Translations under genes and position numbers: made by a program | Source of the DNA: Epiperipatus broadwayi | Taxonomy: Eukaryota > Onychophora > Udeonychophora > Euonychophora > Peripatidae | Direction of reading: 5' to 3' | Length of the DNA stretch: 64,000 bases | Assembly (NCBI GenBank): GCA_028023455.1 | Contig: JAQFVV010000002.1 | Span: forward strand, 34,046,706-34,110,705 | The notes under the pieces: model-generated | What the model was told of the DNA's origin: nothing | The model's database searches: none | The model's input: only the letters and a program-made list of their open reading frames with translations | In this document: one piece after another, positions 44,580 through 54,149 of the stretch | Position numbering within the stretch: the first letter of the stretch is position 1 | How the letters are laid out: each line of letters opens with the position of its first letter

Positions 44580-44880
44580 TAGGGGATTTTAACTCAGATT
44601 TTCAAGCCTCTTCACTATCCACACTATCTCGTATTACTGATACCCATGTCCACACACATACCGAAACAATAAATAATCACCAATATCCGTATTTCATGCT
44701 AAACCAGCACTCATCAGTTGGTCCAGATTACCATCTCCCATACATATATATAATCAGTGCTCAGTTTATATTAAGATAGCAAATCCTTACACGTTAATGG
44801 ACAGGCTTCAACCTACTTCAATCCCCAACTCTTCAGTCATCTATACCATTGAAAATCTGATGATACAATATAATATTTGA
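44580..44880 (-). repeat. F1 hammerhead-repeat
   Basis: Minus orientation, tRNA-like end first (GATTTTAACTCAGATTTTCA), then ribozyme and the TTAATGGACAGGCTTCAACC segment; ends GAAAATCTGATGATA. Confidence 0.68.
44679..44722 (-). ncRNA. Hammerhead ribozyme motif, family F1, intact core
   Basis: ACCAA, CTGATGA, GTGCT-ggttt-AGCAT, GAA, ATACGGAT, A, TTGGT. Core complete; stem I five pairs; stem II four pairs plus a closing G-U; stem III reduced to two pairs. Confidence 0.65.
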
Positions 44881-44884
44881 AAAC

Positions 44885-45350
44885 AGATTTTCACATGACC
44901 CACCACTCTCCACTTGAATACATATATGTTGAAAAGATAAATAATCACCAATATACGTATTTCATGCTAAACTAGCAATCATCAGTTGGTCCAGATTATC
45001 ATCTCTACACATATATGCTATAAGTGCTCAGATATATATTAAGATAGTCAATCCTCATACTTTAATGGACAGGCTTCAATCCACTCCATACTCCAACTCT
45101 TCAACTGTCCTTCCAATTGAAAATCTGATGATGGAATGCTCAAAGGCAACCCTGAGGTCAAGATTCTTGTCACACCCATGTTGACCTAAGATCAATCTGA
45201 GCCCTCATGTACAGGACATAATCCATTTAATACATATACAAGGGATGGGCAGACATCTCTACTATGTAATAACTAGAACACAGGCTTCTTATATACCTGT
45301 GTCTATATATGTAATATATAGGGTATATGAGCACAGACATTCACATGACC
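44885..45350 (-). repeat. F1 hammerhead-repeat, long copy
   Basis: Follows the preceding copy in the same orientation. Runs from the tail (CACCACTCTCCACTTG) through the ribozyme to CAAGGGATGGGCAGACA and the CTTCTTATATACCTGTGTCT end. Confidence 0.68.
44947..44990 (-). ncRNA. Hammerhead motif, family F1, nearly intact
   Basis: ACCAA, CTGATGA, T-TGCT-agttt-AGCA-T, GAA, ATACGTAT, A, TTGGT. Core boxes, stem I and stem III are perfect. The closing pair of stem II is T-T. Confidence 0.6.
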
Positions 45351-45642
45351 CACCATCTTAATTAGTCACCCACAATAGGCGATTCATTTTACCATGAAAC
45401 CATATTGACAAACATTAGAAAAATCTTTAATTGATCATTTTTTATTTTAAAAAAAGACTTTTTTTTAATATTTATTACAAAATTCTTTTTTCTCTAGATA
45501 TTGTTTACTATTATCGAAGACTCCTATCAAGTTATATCATTCTTGTTTCTATCTAAAAAACTCAAATTTAGAGTATTTTTAATTATTTTTTTAAAAAAAT
45601 TCTCATATAAAATACTTTATTTGTAGAAATTTTTGCCAAAAA

Positions 45643-45722
45643 ACGTTGTGATCGAATGGTCAGCACAGCCGCATTACAAGCAGTTGTCTCGGGTTAGCGG
45701 ATTCGCTTCCCAGCCGATGCTA
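45643..45722 (+). repeat. tRNA-like sequence (SINE head or tRNA pseudogene)
   Basis: A-box-like TGATCGAATGG (45649-45659) and B-box-like GATTCGCTTCC (45700-45710) are 41 bp apart. The stretch GTCTCGGGTTAGCGG is far more GC-rich than the surroundings. The acceptor and T stems do not pair well, so a working tRNA is unlikely. A poly-A-rich tail follows. Confidence 0.35.
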
Positions 45723-46224
45723 TGACATATAAAAAGAAAAAAAATATGTTTTTACCAAGTTTATTACTTGAATATTTTAATAACATTTCCGATGGATACT
45801 TAAAAGTTGTATATATATTTGGTTATGTTTACAATATATGAAGCAGAGGTAATACTTTATGAAACATATTTTATAAAATGTTCAATCTGAATATGATTTT
45901 AGAAATGAAAATTTTATTTTTCTAAACACAAACAAACAAGAATCAATATTATATTAAATTAATTCTGAAATTATTTTGCCATTTTCCTATTAGCATCGTC
46001 TGCGGTATCAATTTATAACATGTCACTGAAGAAGTCCATTTTTACAACTACAGTTCGAAACATTTCCATGACAAAAATAAGCAAATATAAGCAAATGAAA
46101 TACTGCCTTAGAATTGCATATCGCTTGGAAAATAGATTACATCTTACTATAAATTCAGCCATCCTTCTCCTATTAATATATATGGATACATAATGGTCCG
46201 ATAATGTAAGGGGTTAGATTGATT

Positions 46225-46590
46225 TAATGTCTGCACGGGTATGAGTACAATATCAAATTCAATAAGGTTTTGAGCATTCCATCATCAGTTTGTCTATGAA
46301 ATGGACAATTGAATAATTGGAAGAGTGAGAAAATTGAAGCCTGTCCATTAAAGTTTGAGGAAATGCTATCTTAATATAAACCAAGCACTGACTGTAATAT
46401 GTGTGGGAGATTATGATCTGGACACTGATGAATGATGTTCTGCACAAAATATATATATAAGGTCCATGTATCTTTTTATATATGCGATGTCATGTGTATC
46501 AGTTGCTTGAGATAGTGTTCGATGAAAAGACTGAAAAATCCTGAGTTCAAACCCTCACTGTGTGGCCATGTATATTAGTTGCTTAAGATG
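46225..46590 (+). repeat. F1 hammerhead-repeat with duplicated tail
   Basis: Contains TTGAGCATTCCATCATCAG, CCTGTCCATTAAAG, the ribozyme position (46420-46467) and two successive tRNA-like tails ending GAGTTCAAACCC (46551) and GAGTTCAAATTT (46621). Confidence 0.62.
46420..46467 (+). ncRNA. F1 hammerhead remnant
   Basis: CTGATGA (46425-46431) survives, but stem II and GAAA (AAAA) do not. Confidence 0.35.
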
Positions 46591-46789
46591 AAATGGAGAA
46601 TCAATAGGCTGAAAAATTCTGAGTTCAAATTTCTCTATTGACAAAAAAATAGTAAAAAAAATATCTTGCCTTTTTTTTGTGTGTGTGGCTAATATTTTTA
46701 TGAATTGTGATAAACAAAAATGGCTACGTTCTCAAAGATAGAAGAGAAAAAAAATATAATTCATTATATATTTTCCAAACAAAAATTGA

Positions 46790-46990
46790 TAAACTTAATT
46801 GATCTGGACCAACTGATAAGTACTGGTTTAGAATGAAATACCTATATATATATATATATATATTTTTCACATGTATGTGGTCTTGTGTATCGGTTGTATA
46901 ATATGGAGTGAATAGCTATAGGGAACTTAAAAGTCTGAGTTCAAATCCCTTCTAATTATATTAAGTTTAGTATAGACAATATATTTGTAT
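46790..46990 (+). repeat. F1 hammerhead-repeat, partial
   Basis: Begins at GATCTGGACCAACTGATAAG, just before the ribozyme, with the core mutated to CTGATAA. The tail ends GAGTTCAAATCCC (46937-46949). A TA expansion lies in stem III. Confidence 0.55.
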
Positions 46991-47189
46991 TTAAATATTA
47001 AATATATAAAAAAGTACAATTGAAAGCGTTTGATAAATGCACTTTCTAATATATGTGTGTGTGTGTGGAGTTTTCTGAGCAAAAGATAGGTTTTAAATTT
47101 ACAAAAAGGACTTGTTGAAAAATTTGAATATATTAATGACAGGCAGAATTATTCAAAATATATGTAAATTATTTTAATTTTAATATTTT

Positions 47190-47352
47190 ATTCATCCTCA
47201 ACATTTCCAACCATTATTGATCCATAGTAGGATGAAGGTCTCCAAGTTCAATCCATCTTATCCAATCTCTAGTCTCTCTCTTCCACACCATCCCAGCACA
47301 CTTCTTTATTTTACTCATCCATCTCACATGTGGTCTCATTCTAGGTCTTCTA
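47190..47352 (-). pseudogene. RTE-type retrotransposon, extreme C-terminal fragment
   Basis: The minus strand reads RRPRMRPHVRWMSKIKK then CAGMVWKRETRDWIRW, ending at a stop after MDQ. This is the conserved tail of RTE-clade ORF2 (a 'GRPxxRWxDxIkk...W...A.DR..W' pattern). Only the last 50 or so residues remain, as expected of a 5'-truncated insertion. Confidence 0.6.
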
Positions 47353-47359
47353 CATTTTT

Positions 47360-48650
47360 TTAGAATTCGCTTTAAGATTTCAGTTCTTCCAATTTACGAT
47401 CCGACTTATCAAATTTATCACTTAACTCTTCGAATTTACTATCAAATTTATCATTTAACTTTTTATTGTTTTTATTGTTTTATTATTGAGCCATAAATAA
47501 TTATTTAAGTACAACAGTTAATGTTGTTATAAAAAAAACAATTTTCATCATAAATTAAAGGTAGAAGTTAATATAAGAAAACTGATAACAGATTGTTCTA
47601 ATTTAATTAGAAGAAATGATTGTTATATATTAAGTAATAAACTTGAGGGAATTCCCCAATAACTAACTATTTTTTATAAAAACATGAGATGAGAATAGTA
47701 AGACAAAAATTATATATATATATATCACAAATTACAGCCTACCTTCTATTCTAGTCAGTTTATTGAGCATGTATTTGATTATTTATTACTCAAGAAAATT
47801 CATGTTTGGTTCAGCGCAGTGATAAAATATCAGTCATTGGAAAGTAAGGTCTTCAGATAGATTTGGCTGTCATTTTTGGAATTCAAACTTCTTATAAATT
47901 CCAAGGAATAAAGTCATTCAATGCTTTATTTATTGAAACGTTATATCTATATTAAAAGGAAACTTTGTATAGGAAAAAGTGTGAATATAGTTTATAGGTA
48001 TATTCTTCTGTGGCGTTTTTTGGTGATATTGTAATAGTTTTTGTTTTACTTTAATTTTTTTTTTGCTCTGAAGAAGACTACAGGACAGTTGAAATGTAAG
48101 ATTGTATATGCATATAGGTACAATGAAAGGTTTTTGCTAAAAATTGTTCAAAGTAGTAGATAAATTGCATTTATATAACATGAAATGTACAAAATAATAA
48201 TCAAAGAATATAAATTTTTAAACACAAAATAAATAGAGCACTGGTTTATTTAACTCCAATTAATATTTATTGAGACATTAGCCTAACTTATAAAATTAAA
48301 GAAATGTAAATAAGAAAGTTGCTAAAGTAAGATCATAAATTATTAAGTTATATAGATGTTTGTTTATCCTTAGCTAACTGAATATTTAATGTACTTATTA
48401 TAAAATGTAATTATATATTTTTAAAATAATACAATAATATAATATACTCAATGAATCTAAATTAACACAGATTCAAATTTTAATCAACAAAATAATTTAT
48501 TTATAAATCTATATATAAATATAATAATAATATATCGGTTAATGGATACATAAATTGACTTAATAGTATCTGTATTATTAAAATTCTTAACTTGTATAAT
48601 TATGAATGATACAAAGGATGATACACTACTTAACCAAAGAGAAAATATTT
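47360..48650. other. Gene-free stretch with traces of PLE-type repeat
   Basis: A CTGAAGAAGACTACAGGACAG then TTGAAATGTA stretch at 48067 resembles a decayed hammerhead (CTGAAGA, GACT/AGTT, GAAA). Upstream, GAATTCAAACTTCTTATAAA resembles the repeat near 19600. Not strong enough to call separately. Confidence 0.3.
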
Positions 48651-48813
48651 ATCTCTAATATTACATGACCACCTCCTCTCATGCTTGTGTATAACTGTTG
48701 TTAAAACAGGCAAAACTCACTATATATATTGCCACACACAGCAAGCTATAGTAATCAATGGATGCCAGAAGGCTTGTACATAAAATCCCGATCTAGTGCT
48801 TACTCATCAAATA

Positions 48814-48854
48814 TCCCCAGACTAGTTTCTGGCTTATGGCCCTCGTCAGTGAGT
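48814..48854 (-). ncRNA. F2 hammerhead motif at a repeat junction
   Basis: CTGACGA, GGGCCATAAGCCA, GAAACTAGTC, TGGGGA. Core intact. The 5' side of stem I is partly replaced by the adjoining copy but still offers A, C, T and C for pairing. Confidence 0.5.
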
Positions 48855-49166
48855 TTTGCCTGTTTTAACAACAGTTATACCCAAGCATAAGAGAGGTGGT
48901 CATGTGATGTTTATTGGCTTAAAACCAATCCTACCTAATAGGATAGTGGTGGCTATGGTTATTAAAGAACCAAAGACACCAAAATGTATGGGTACTGAAC
49001 TGGGTTCAGACCATATGACTATATAAACTAATAGGCTTGGATTGAAAACATTAAGGTGCTTTCAGTTTAAGACTCATAGTTTTGTATTTAAATGGAGATA
49101 AAAGGTGGTTGCTGGAGGGTTGCATTAGATCCTAAGATCTAGGTGCAGTGCTCTCAGATCCAAGGC

Positions 49167-49208
49167 TCCTCACTGATGAAGGTCACAAGCCAGAAACTAG
49201 TCTGGGAA
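49167..49208 (+). ncRNA. Hammerhead ribozyme motif, family F2, intact core
   Basis: TCCTCA, CTGATGA, A-GGT-CACAA-GCC-A, GAAACTAGTC, TGGGAA. Stem II GGT/GCC keeps pairing with a G-U. Stem I has five pairs with a T-A outermost (TGGGAA side). Cleavage predicted after 49202. Confidence 0.62.
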
Positions 49209-49329
49209 TATTGGATGAGTAGGCACTACATGGGTATTTTATGCATAAGCCTTTTGGCATCCATTGATTACTGTAGCTTGCTGTGTGTGGCAATATATAT
49301 AGTGAGTTTTGCCTGTTTTATCTCTAATA

Positions 49330-49700
49330 TTACTAATAAATAAATATTTTTAAAAAATTAAATGACTAAGTCTATTTAGGTTTATTTTCCAATCCTTTTA
49401 CTACCCTAAAAGAAGAGTGATCAATTTAAATACAATAACTATTTTACAATTGTTTATTTTAAATGTAATGGCTTATATTATACTTTAATTACATCACTCT
49501 TCAAATCTAGATTAAATAACAAAAACATAAATTATATAAAATGAATGTTAAATTTTGATAAAAATACTTAAGATTTTATTTAAATTTATCTAATTTTCTC
49601 CTTGGTTAATTTATTTATATATTACATATAAGCACACATATTCTAAACTAAACAAGTATATGAACAAATAACTATATATGAATTATTTATGGACAAATTT
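49330..49700. other. Gene-free AT-rich stretch
   Basis: No supported feature. Confidence 0.45.
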
Positions 49701-49713
49701 TACAATGTACAAA

Positions 49714-49737
49714 ATAATAATAATAATAATAATAATA

Positions 49738-49784
<47 letters not shown>

Positions 49785-49806
49785 AATAATAATAATAATA
49801 ATAATA
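49714..49806. repeat. AAT-ATG-AAT trinucleotide microsatellite
   Basis: AAT units, then about fifteen ATG units, then AAT units again. The apparent open frames on both strands are repeat artefacts. Confidence 0.9.
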
Positions 49807-49899
49807 GTTCAAAATCCTGCTCAATGCAAAAAAAAATCCATGATGCATAATATATTTAAGGTTTATATAAATTCCAAAGGTTACGTAATAATCCATTAA

Positions 49900-52800
49900 A
49901 ATTGTTGAAGTAAGCATTTTTTAATAATATATCCATAGTAAATCCTGGCAATGTTGATATTTTCATCATTATATAAAAATAAGCATGATCTATTCTTTTA
50001 AATACATCAAATATTTTTAGTAATCCAAATCATTATCTATTTTGTTCAATATTTACTTCATTGTTTATGACACACAAAATATATTTTAGAACTACATTGC
50101 ATAAAGCATTGCATACTTTCTTTCAATTTTATTATATAAATACTTCAAGACAATTTCATTTCAAATTGTTACAAACCTTTTGAAAGATTACATTTTCTGA
50201 AGCCAATGTTTATTCTATCTACTCTCTATTGTTAGGCTTCAAATTCGCTAGCAAATTATATATATATATATTCTAACCGTGCCCGCCGTCGACCTCGTAC
50301 CTCTACTTACAAATAAATAAATTACTATATTTAACGTCACCGGGTTCTAGCTCTAATAATTAAATATTAAATTAAAAAATGTTTTACTAGCTCAAATTTC
50401 TTAAAATTAACTTAGGTTCTGTTTTAAAGTAAATTAACATAAAGATTTAATGTATTCATGAGACGAGAAGTGGAAATACGAGTTGGCAAGGTAGATCACA
50501 TTGAGCCAATATCCCACAGGATACCACCTCAATGGCATAAGAACACTATCCCCCCTTTATACTATTATTTCAAATAATAACTACATAGTATTCTTATGAC
50601 TTTCGCAACGTCTACTTACTAAGACTCATTTAATAACTATAATATTAATTCTGTTATCTTTAATAATAATAATCATCATCTAGCTCAATAAATTATAATC
50701 TCAGGTTCTTAATCTTTATTTATACTTCAACAAAATGCGGTAGCACATATGGTAAGGGATTTTATGCCATATCTACTACACTGCAATTAATAACAATAAT
50801 GATTACAATCTTTCTTACTTAATCAAATTGGTATAAATTTCTTTTATTGCAAATTTATTACCATAATAAATCAATCAATATCAATATCATCTTTTGTCTT
50901 TAAACAATAAAGTAAACTAAGAAGTGGTAGTGTTTAGATAATCTGATAAATAAAGTAAGTGGCAATTAATAGCATATAATTTATCAAAATATTAGGATAG
51001 TGGATTTATGACCAATAACTTAATGCAATTTTATAATTACTTAATTATAAGAACATCAATAATAATTAAGATTAAACATATTTTTAGTTATCTTTTGTGC
51101 AAAATGTACTTCAGTGGTTGTGAAAACATTCTGTGAATTTGTACCATGATGTAGTGAAAACAATACCCCGACACAAGTTTTAATAAAACAAATTTAACAA
51201 AGTTTATTAACATCAAATAAATTTAAGTAAAAATAAAACAAATCTATTTACATCTTATTTACAACGGATATCCTTCTTTCCTTACACATGACAAATGTTA
51301 ATTCTACAATTTTGTACTTCTTTATAGTTAATCCAATCATTATACATTTTAAAAATTATTTTAGTTATTTTCTTTAGGTTTATCACACTATTTATTTGAA
51401 CTACTTATGGGTAACAACATTTTTTACCTTTTAAATATACTAAATTTACAATATTCTAAATTATTTTTGTGGATCAATATTTTATAACGTCACACTTTAT
51501 AATCAATATGGTCTTAAAAAAAAGAAAATTTACATTTCTTGTTACTTTAAACAAATTACACAGCATATTATTAAATATTATGATTAACTTTAATGTTTGT
51601 TCTCCCATGCTCATATAAATTATAATGCGTTTTTGCATAAGCCATACTCCTGTATAATATTATAATGTGTTTAAATATCACCCTGTTACAATTTCAAATA
51701 TATGATAATAATTATCGAGTGTTATAGTATTTTTAAATATGCAACACTTATCTCTTTAAAAATATAATTAATAATAAAAAGAGCGTGAAAATATATTTTA
51801 ATATTTTGTATATTCTCATTTGATATACTTTTACAAAAAATTATAGTTTATTTCTAAATTAAAATGATTCTATAACTTCTTCCATTATTTAGGACATCTG
51901 TATCTTTCTTTCAATGGTTATAATTATTCTTAGTTAACTCTTAACTATTCTTATTCCAAGTAAAATCATAACATACATTCTAAAATATCTATTGTTTTCC
52001 CTTCAATAAAACTTATCATATACGATGTAGTAGCACGAAATACAGATTAAGATAGCGAAAGATGTATAGGATATTGGGAAGAAAGATGGATAACTTGTTT
52101 TCAATGTACTTCAAGAATGCATGGAACAGTGTGAACAGGTTCGACATTTATTGTCTATTAACCCTTAAGATAAGAAAGTGATGTGGCAGCTATTTATTCA
52201 GCTTTACCAAACATCAAGGCAACTCACACGAAATATAAAATAACACTGTCCAAGACAACATGTGTATCAGTCGTAGGGCTACGTTAACTACGCTGATTAT
52301 CACCTATAAAACGAAATGTGGATCAGCCATAGGGCTATGTTAACTATGCTGATTCTCTCACAAAACTACTTATTTCCATTCCCTGTATCATCCTAGATTT
52401 TCATACATCATCTTGGTTTCCAAATCACCCCTGTACTCCCAAGTCACTACCCAAATTATCTCTCTAGATTTTCACTATATCAAACATCGATAAATACAAA
52501 CAACTTTTAAAAAAACAACAAACAAGATTCGCGAATATGAAAATCATTTCTCTATTCCTTAAGAATAATTTATCTCGCTTTATAACACTGTATGTTCATT
52601 ACCTACATTTTTGTTAAAACAATATTCAAACATCCCAATAGGAAAAATCAATAGAAAATGTAATATAATCATCGATTATATTAAATTATTATTTATCAAC
52701 AAATAAAATGACTATCGTATGCATATTTTCAAAAATCTAATCACATCTCAAAATGTTTCAATGTGTTGTTTTAAATGCGTTTTACAATAATAATAATAAT

Positions 52801-53280
52801 AAAAACTTTTGTACTACATTCATTCAATTTTCGGCTGATCTAAATAAATAAAACATACATTATATCATCAATAATTATAAATGTTACCAAAAAAACAATT
52901 GTTATCTTCAGATTAGGCTTTGCAGTAGGCTTCTTTTCCTTCCTTCGAGCATCGCAAATATACAATTTCACACATACAATTTTATTAAAAAACATTCAAA
53001 ATCAAACATATTTCATATAATATTATATATACCAAAATTAATGTATTTTGTTTCCCTATCGTTTTCTGAAACCTAATGCTTATAATAATAATAAAAAATA
53101 ATTCAAACCATAATTAAATATTTTTCTGACGGTAAATCTTGTTTAGTCCCATAATATTACTCTTCTTCTTTTATCTGAATGTTCTCCATTATGACTCTCA
53201 AAGTTTTAAAATAACTTGGTTCATTTAATAAATTTGTTTAGACGATCTTTAATTTTAGCTTTTAGCATCAGATTATTAAA
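49900..53280. other. Long gene-free region with a 56-bp tandem pair
   Basis: A less AT-rich patch occurs near 50275-50345 (GTGCCCGCCGTCGACCTCGT). At 52262-52372 two 56-bp units containing TAGGGCTACGTTAACTACGC and TAGGGCTATGTTAACTATGC stand in tandem. I find no coding sequence, no terminal repeats and no transposon landmark that I can support. Confidence 0.4.
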
Positions 53281-53291
53281 ATATATTTTAG

Positions 53292-53860
53292 TTAGTTATC
53301 CCTCGAAGTTTTTTTTTTAATGTTCTGGCAAATATTCCCTCGGCGCGTCGATGCATCTTTCTCCTTTTTAATTAGACTACGAATATTTAATACTTTAGGT
53401 ACCAATTGCGTTTTATGGATCCAATATTTTTTATATTCCTCTTCCGTATTTTTCTTTATACAAATATTTCTCTTTAGCAAGCTTTATTTCATTCATTCTT
53501 AATTTTATGTACATTATTTTTTGATCTTTAACTATTTTTTTTTTTTTTTTTTAGAGTATACTTCTTTTTCGGGTCATCTTAAAGAAAGCAATTCCAATAA
53601 TTTTAATTTTAAAATTATATTTGTCCATTTATTCTTAGATGAATCATAATGATTTTTATATTTTATTCTCTTTCTGAACTTTGCGCACAATGTCTTTTCA
53701 TCTATATTACACGCGTAAAAGCAGTTTCCTTTGGATACACTATATAAGCGGTATCAATGAACAATATAAACAATTTTGAAATGTTATAAACTTTAAAACT
53801 GGTTTTAAAGAATCTATCCATATTTTTTACTGAAAATTCCGACTGTACTTCTATAGAATT
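53292..53860 (-). pseudogene. Decayed lysine-rich gene, family not recognised
   Basis: Three minus-strand blocks in different frames look like one protein. First comes MDRFFKTSFKVYNISKLF followed by YIVYPKETAFTRV (about 53823-53710). After a frameshift come IDEKTLCAKFRKRIKYK and SKNKWTNIILKLKLLE (53709-53577), then DDPKKKYTLKKKKKIVKDQK and MNEIKLAKEKYLYKEKYG. After another frameshift the last block holds EEYKKYWIHKTQLVPKVLN, IRSLIKKEKDASTRRGN and NIKKKTSRDN before a stop at 53292. It is strongly basic and would be about 200 residues. The sequence is more complex than chance frames here. I cannot name it. Confidence 0.35.
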
Positions 53861-54043
53861 CACTGGCAGGTTCGATTAAGTTAGTGATACATAATTTATG
53901 AAAACTTTAAAAATATTTATTTTAAGACTCTCTCTATGATTTTAAAAATTGTCAGTTAATTTGTTCTAATGATATTATTAGAATTATATTGAAAAAATTG
54001 AATAAATTGGAGAAAAGAAATTATTAGAGAGCTCAAAATTTTT

Positions 54044-54141
54044 ACCTCTTCACTCGAGTCTGTCAATTCTTGTTCTCCTCGATTATACAATTAATTGGCG
54101 CGATTTTGGGAGTCTGCCAAGCTCTATTACTATTGGTCAAT
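54044..54141 (-). promoter_or_regulatory. CCAAT-containing promoter-like region with donor
   Basis: On the minus strand GACCAATAGTAA (CCAAT at 54132-54136) is followed by AAATCGCGCCAATTAATTG, TATAATCGAGG and, after GTGAAGAG, a GTAAAA donor (exon end about 54046). It lies upstream of the basic pseudogene and could be its promoter and first exon. Confidence 0.22.
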
Positions 54142-54149
54142 CCTACTTG

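Larger units (their letters stand above)
48655..49325. repeat. F2 repeat pair, head-to-head, full-length plus copy
   Basis: A minus part (48655-48853) ends inside the ribozyme and joins a plus copy (about 48854-49325), the longest undisturbed F2 copy at about 470 bp. The plus copy runs from the GTTTTGCCTGTTTTAACAAC segment through AAGCATAAGAG, TCAGTTTAAGACTCATAG and the ribozyme to the ATAGTGAGTTTTGCC end. Confidence 0.78.

Noticed and set aside
45643-45722. Functional tRNA gene
   Set aside because: A- and B-box spacing fits, but the acceptor and T arms do not pair; kept only as a tRNA-like repeat.
46020-46075. CACTGAAGAAGTCC ... GTTCGAAACATTTCC as a hammerhead
   Set aside because: Core-like boxes are present and TGTCA/TGACA could pair, but stem II cannot form and the cleavage dinucleotide does not fit.
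48060-48105. CTGAAGAAGACTACAGG ... GTTGAAATGTA as a hammerhead
   Set aside because: A four-pair stem II is possible, but stem I is absent and stem III is one pair; too weak to call.
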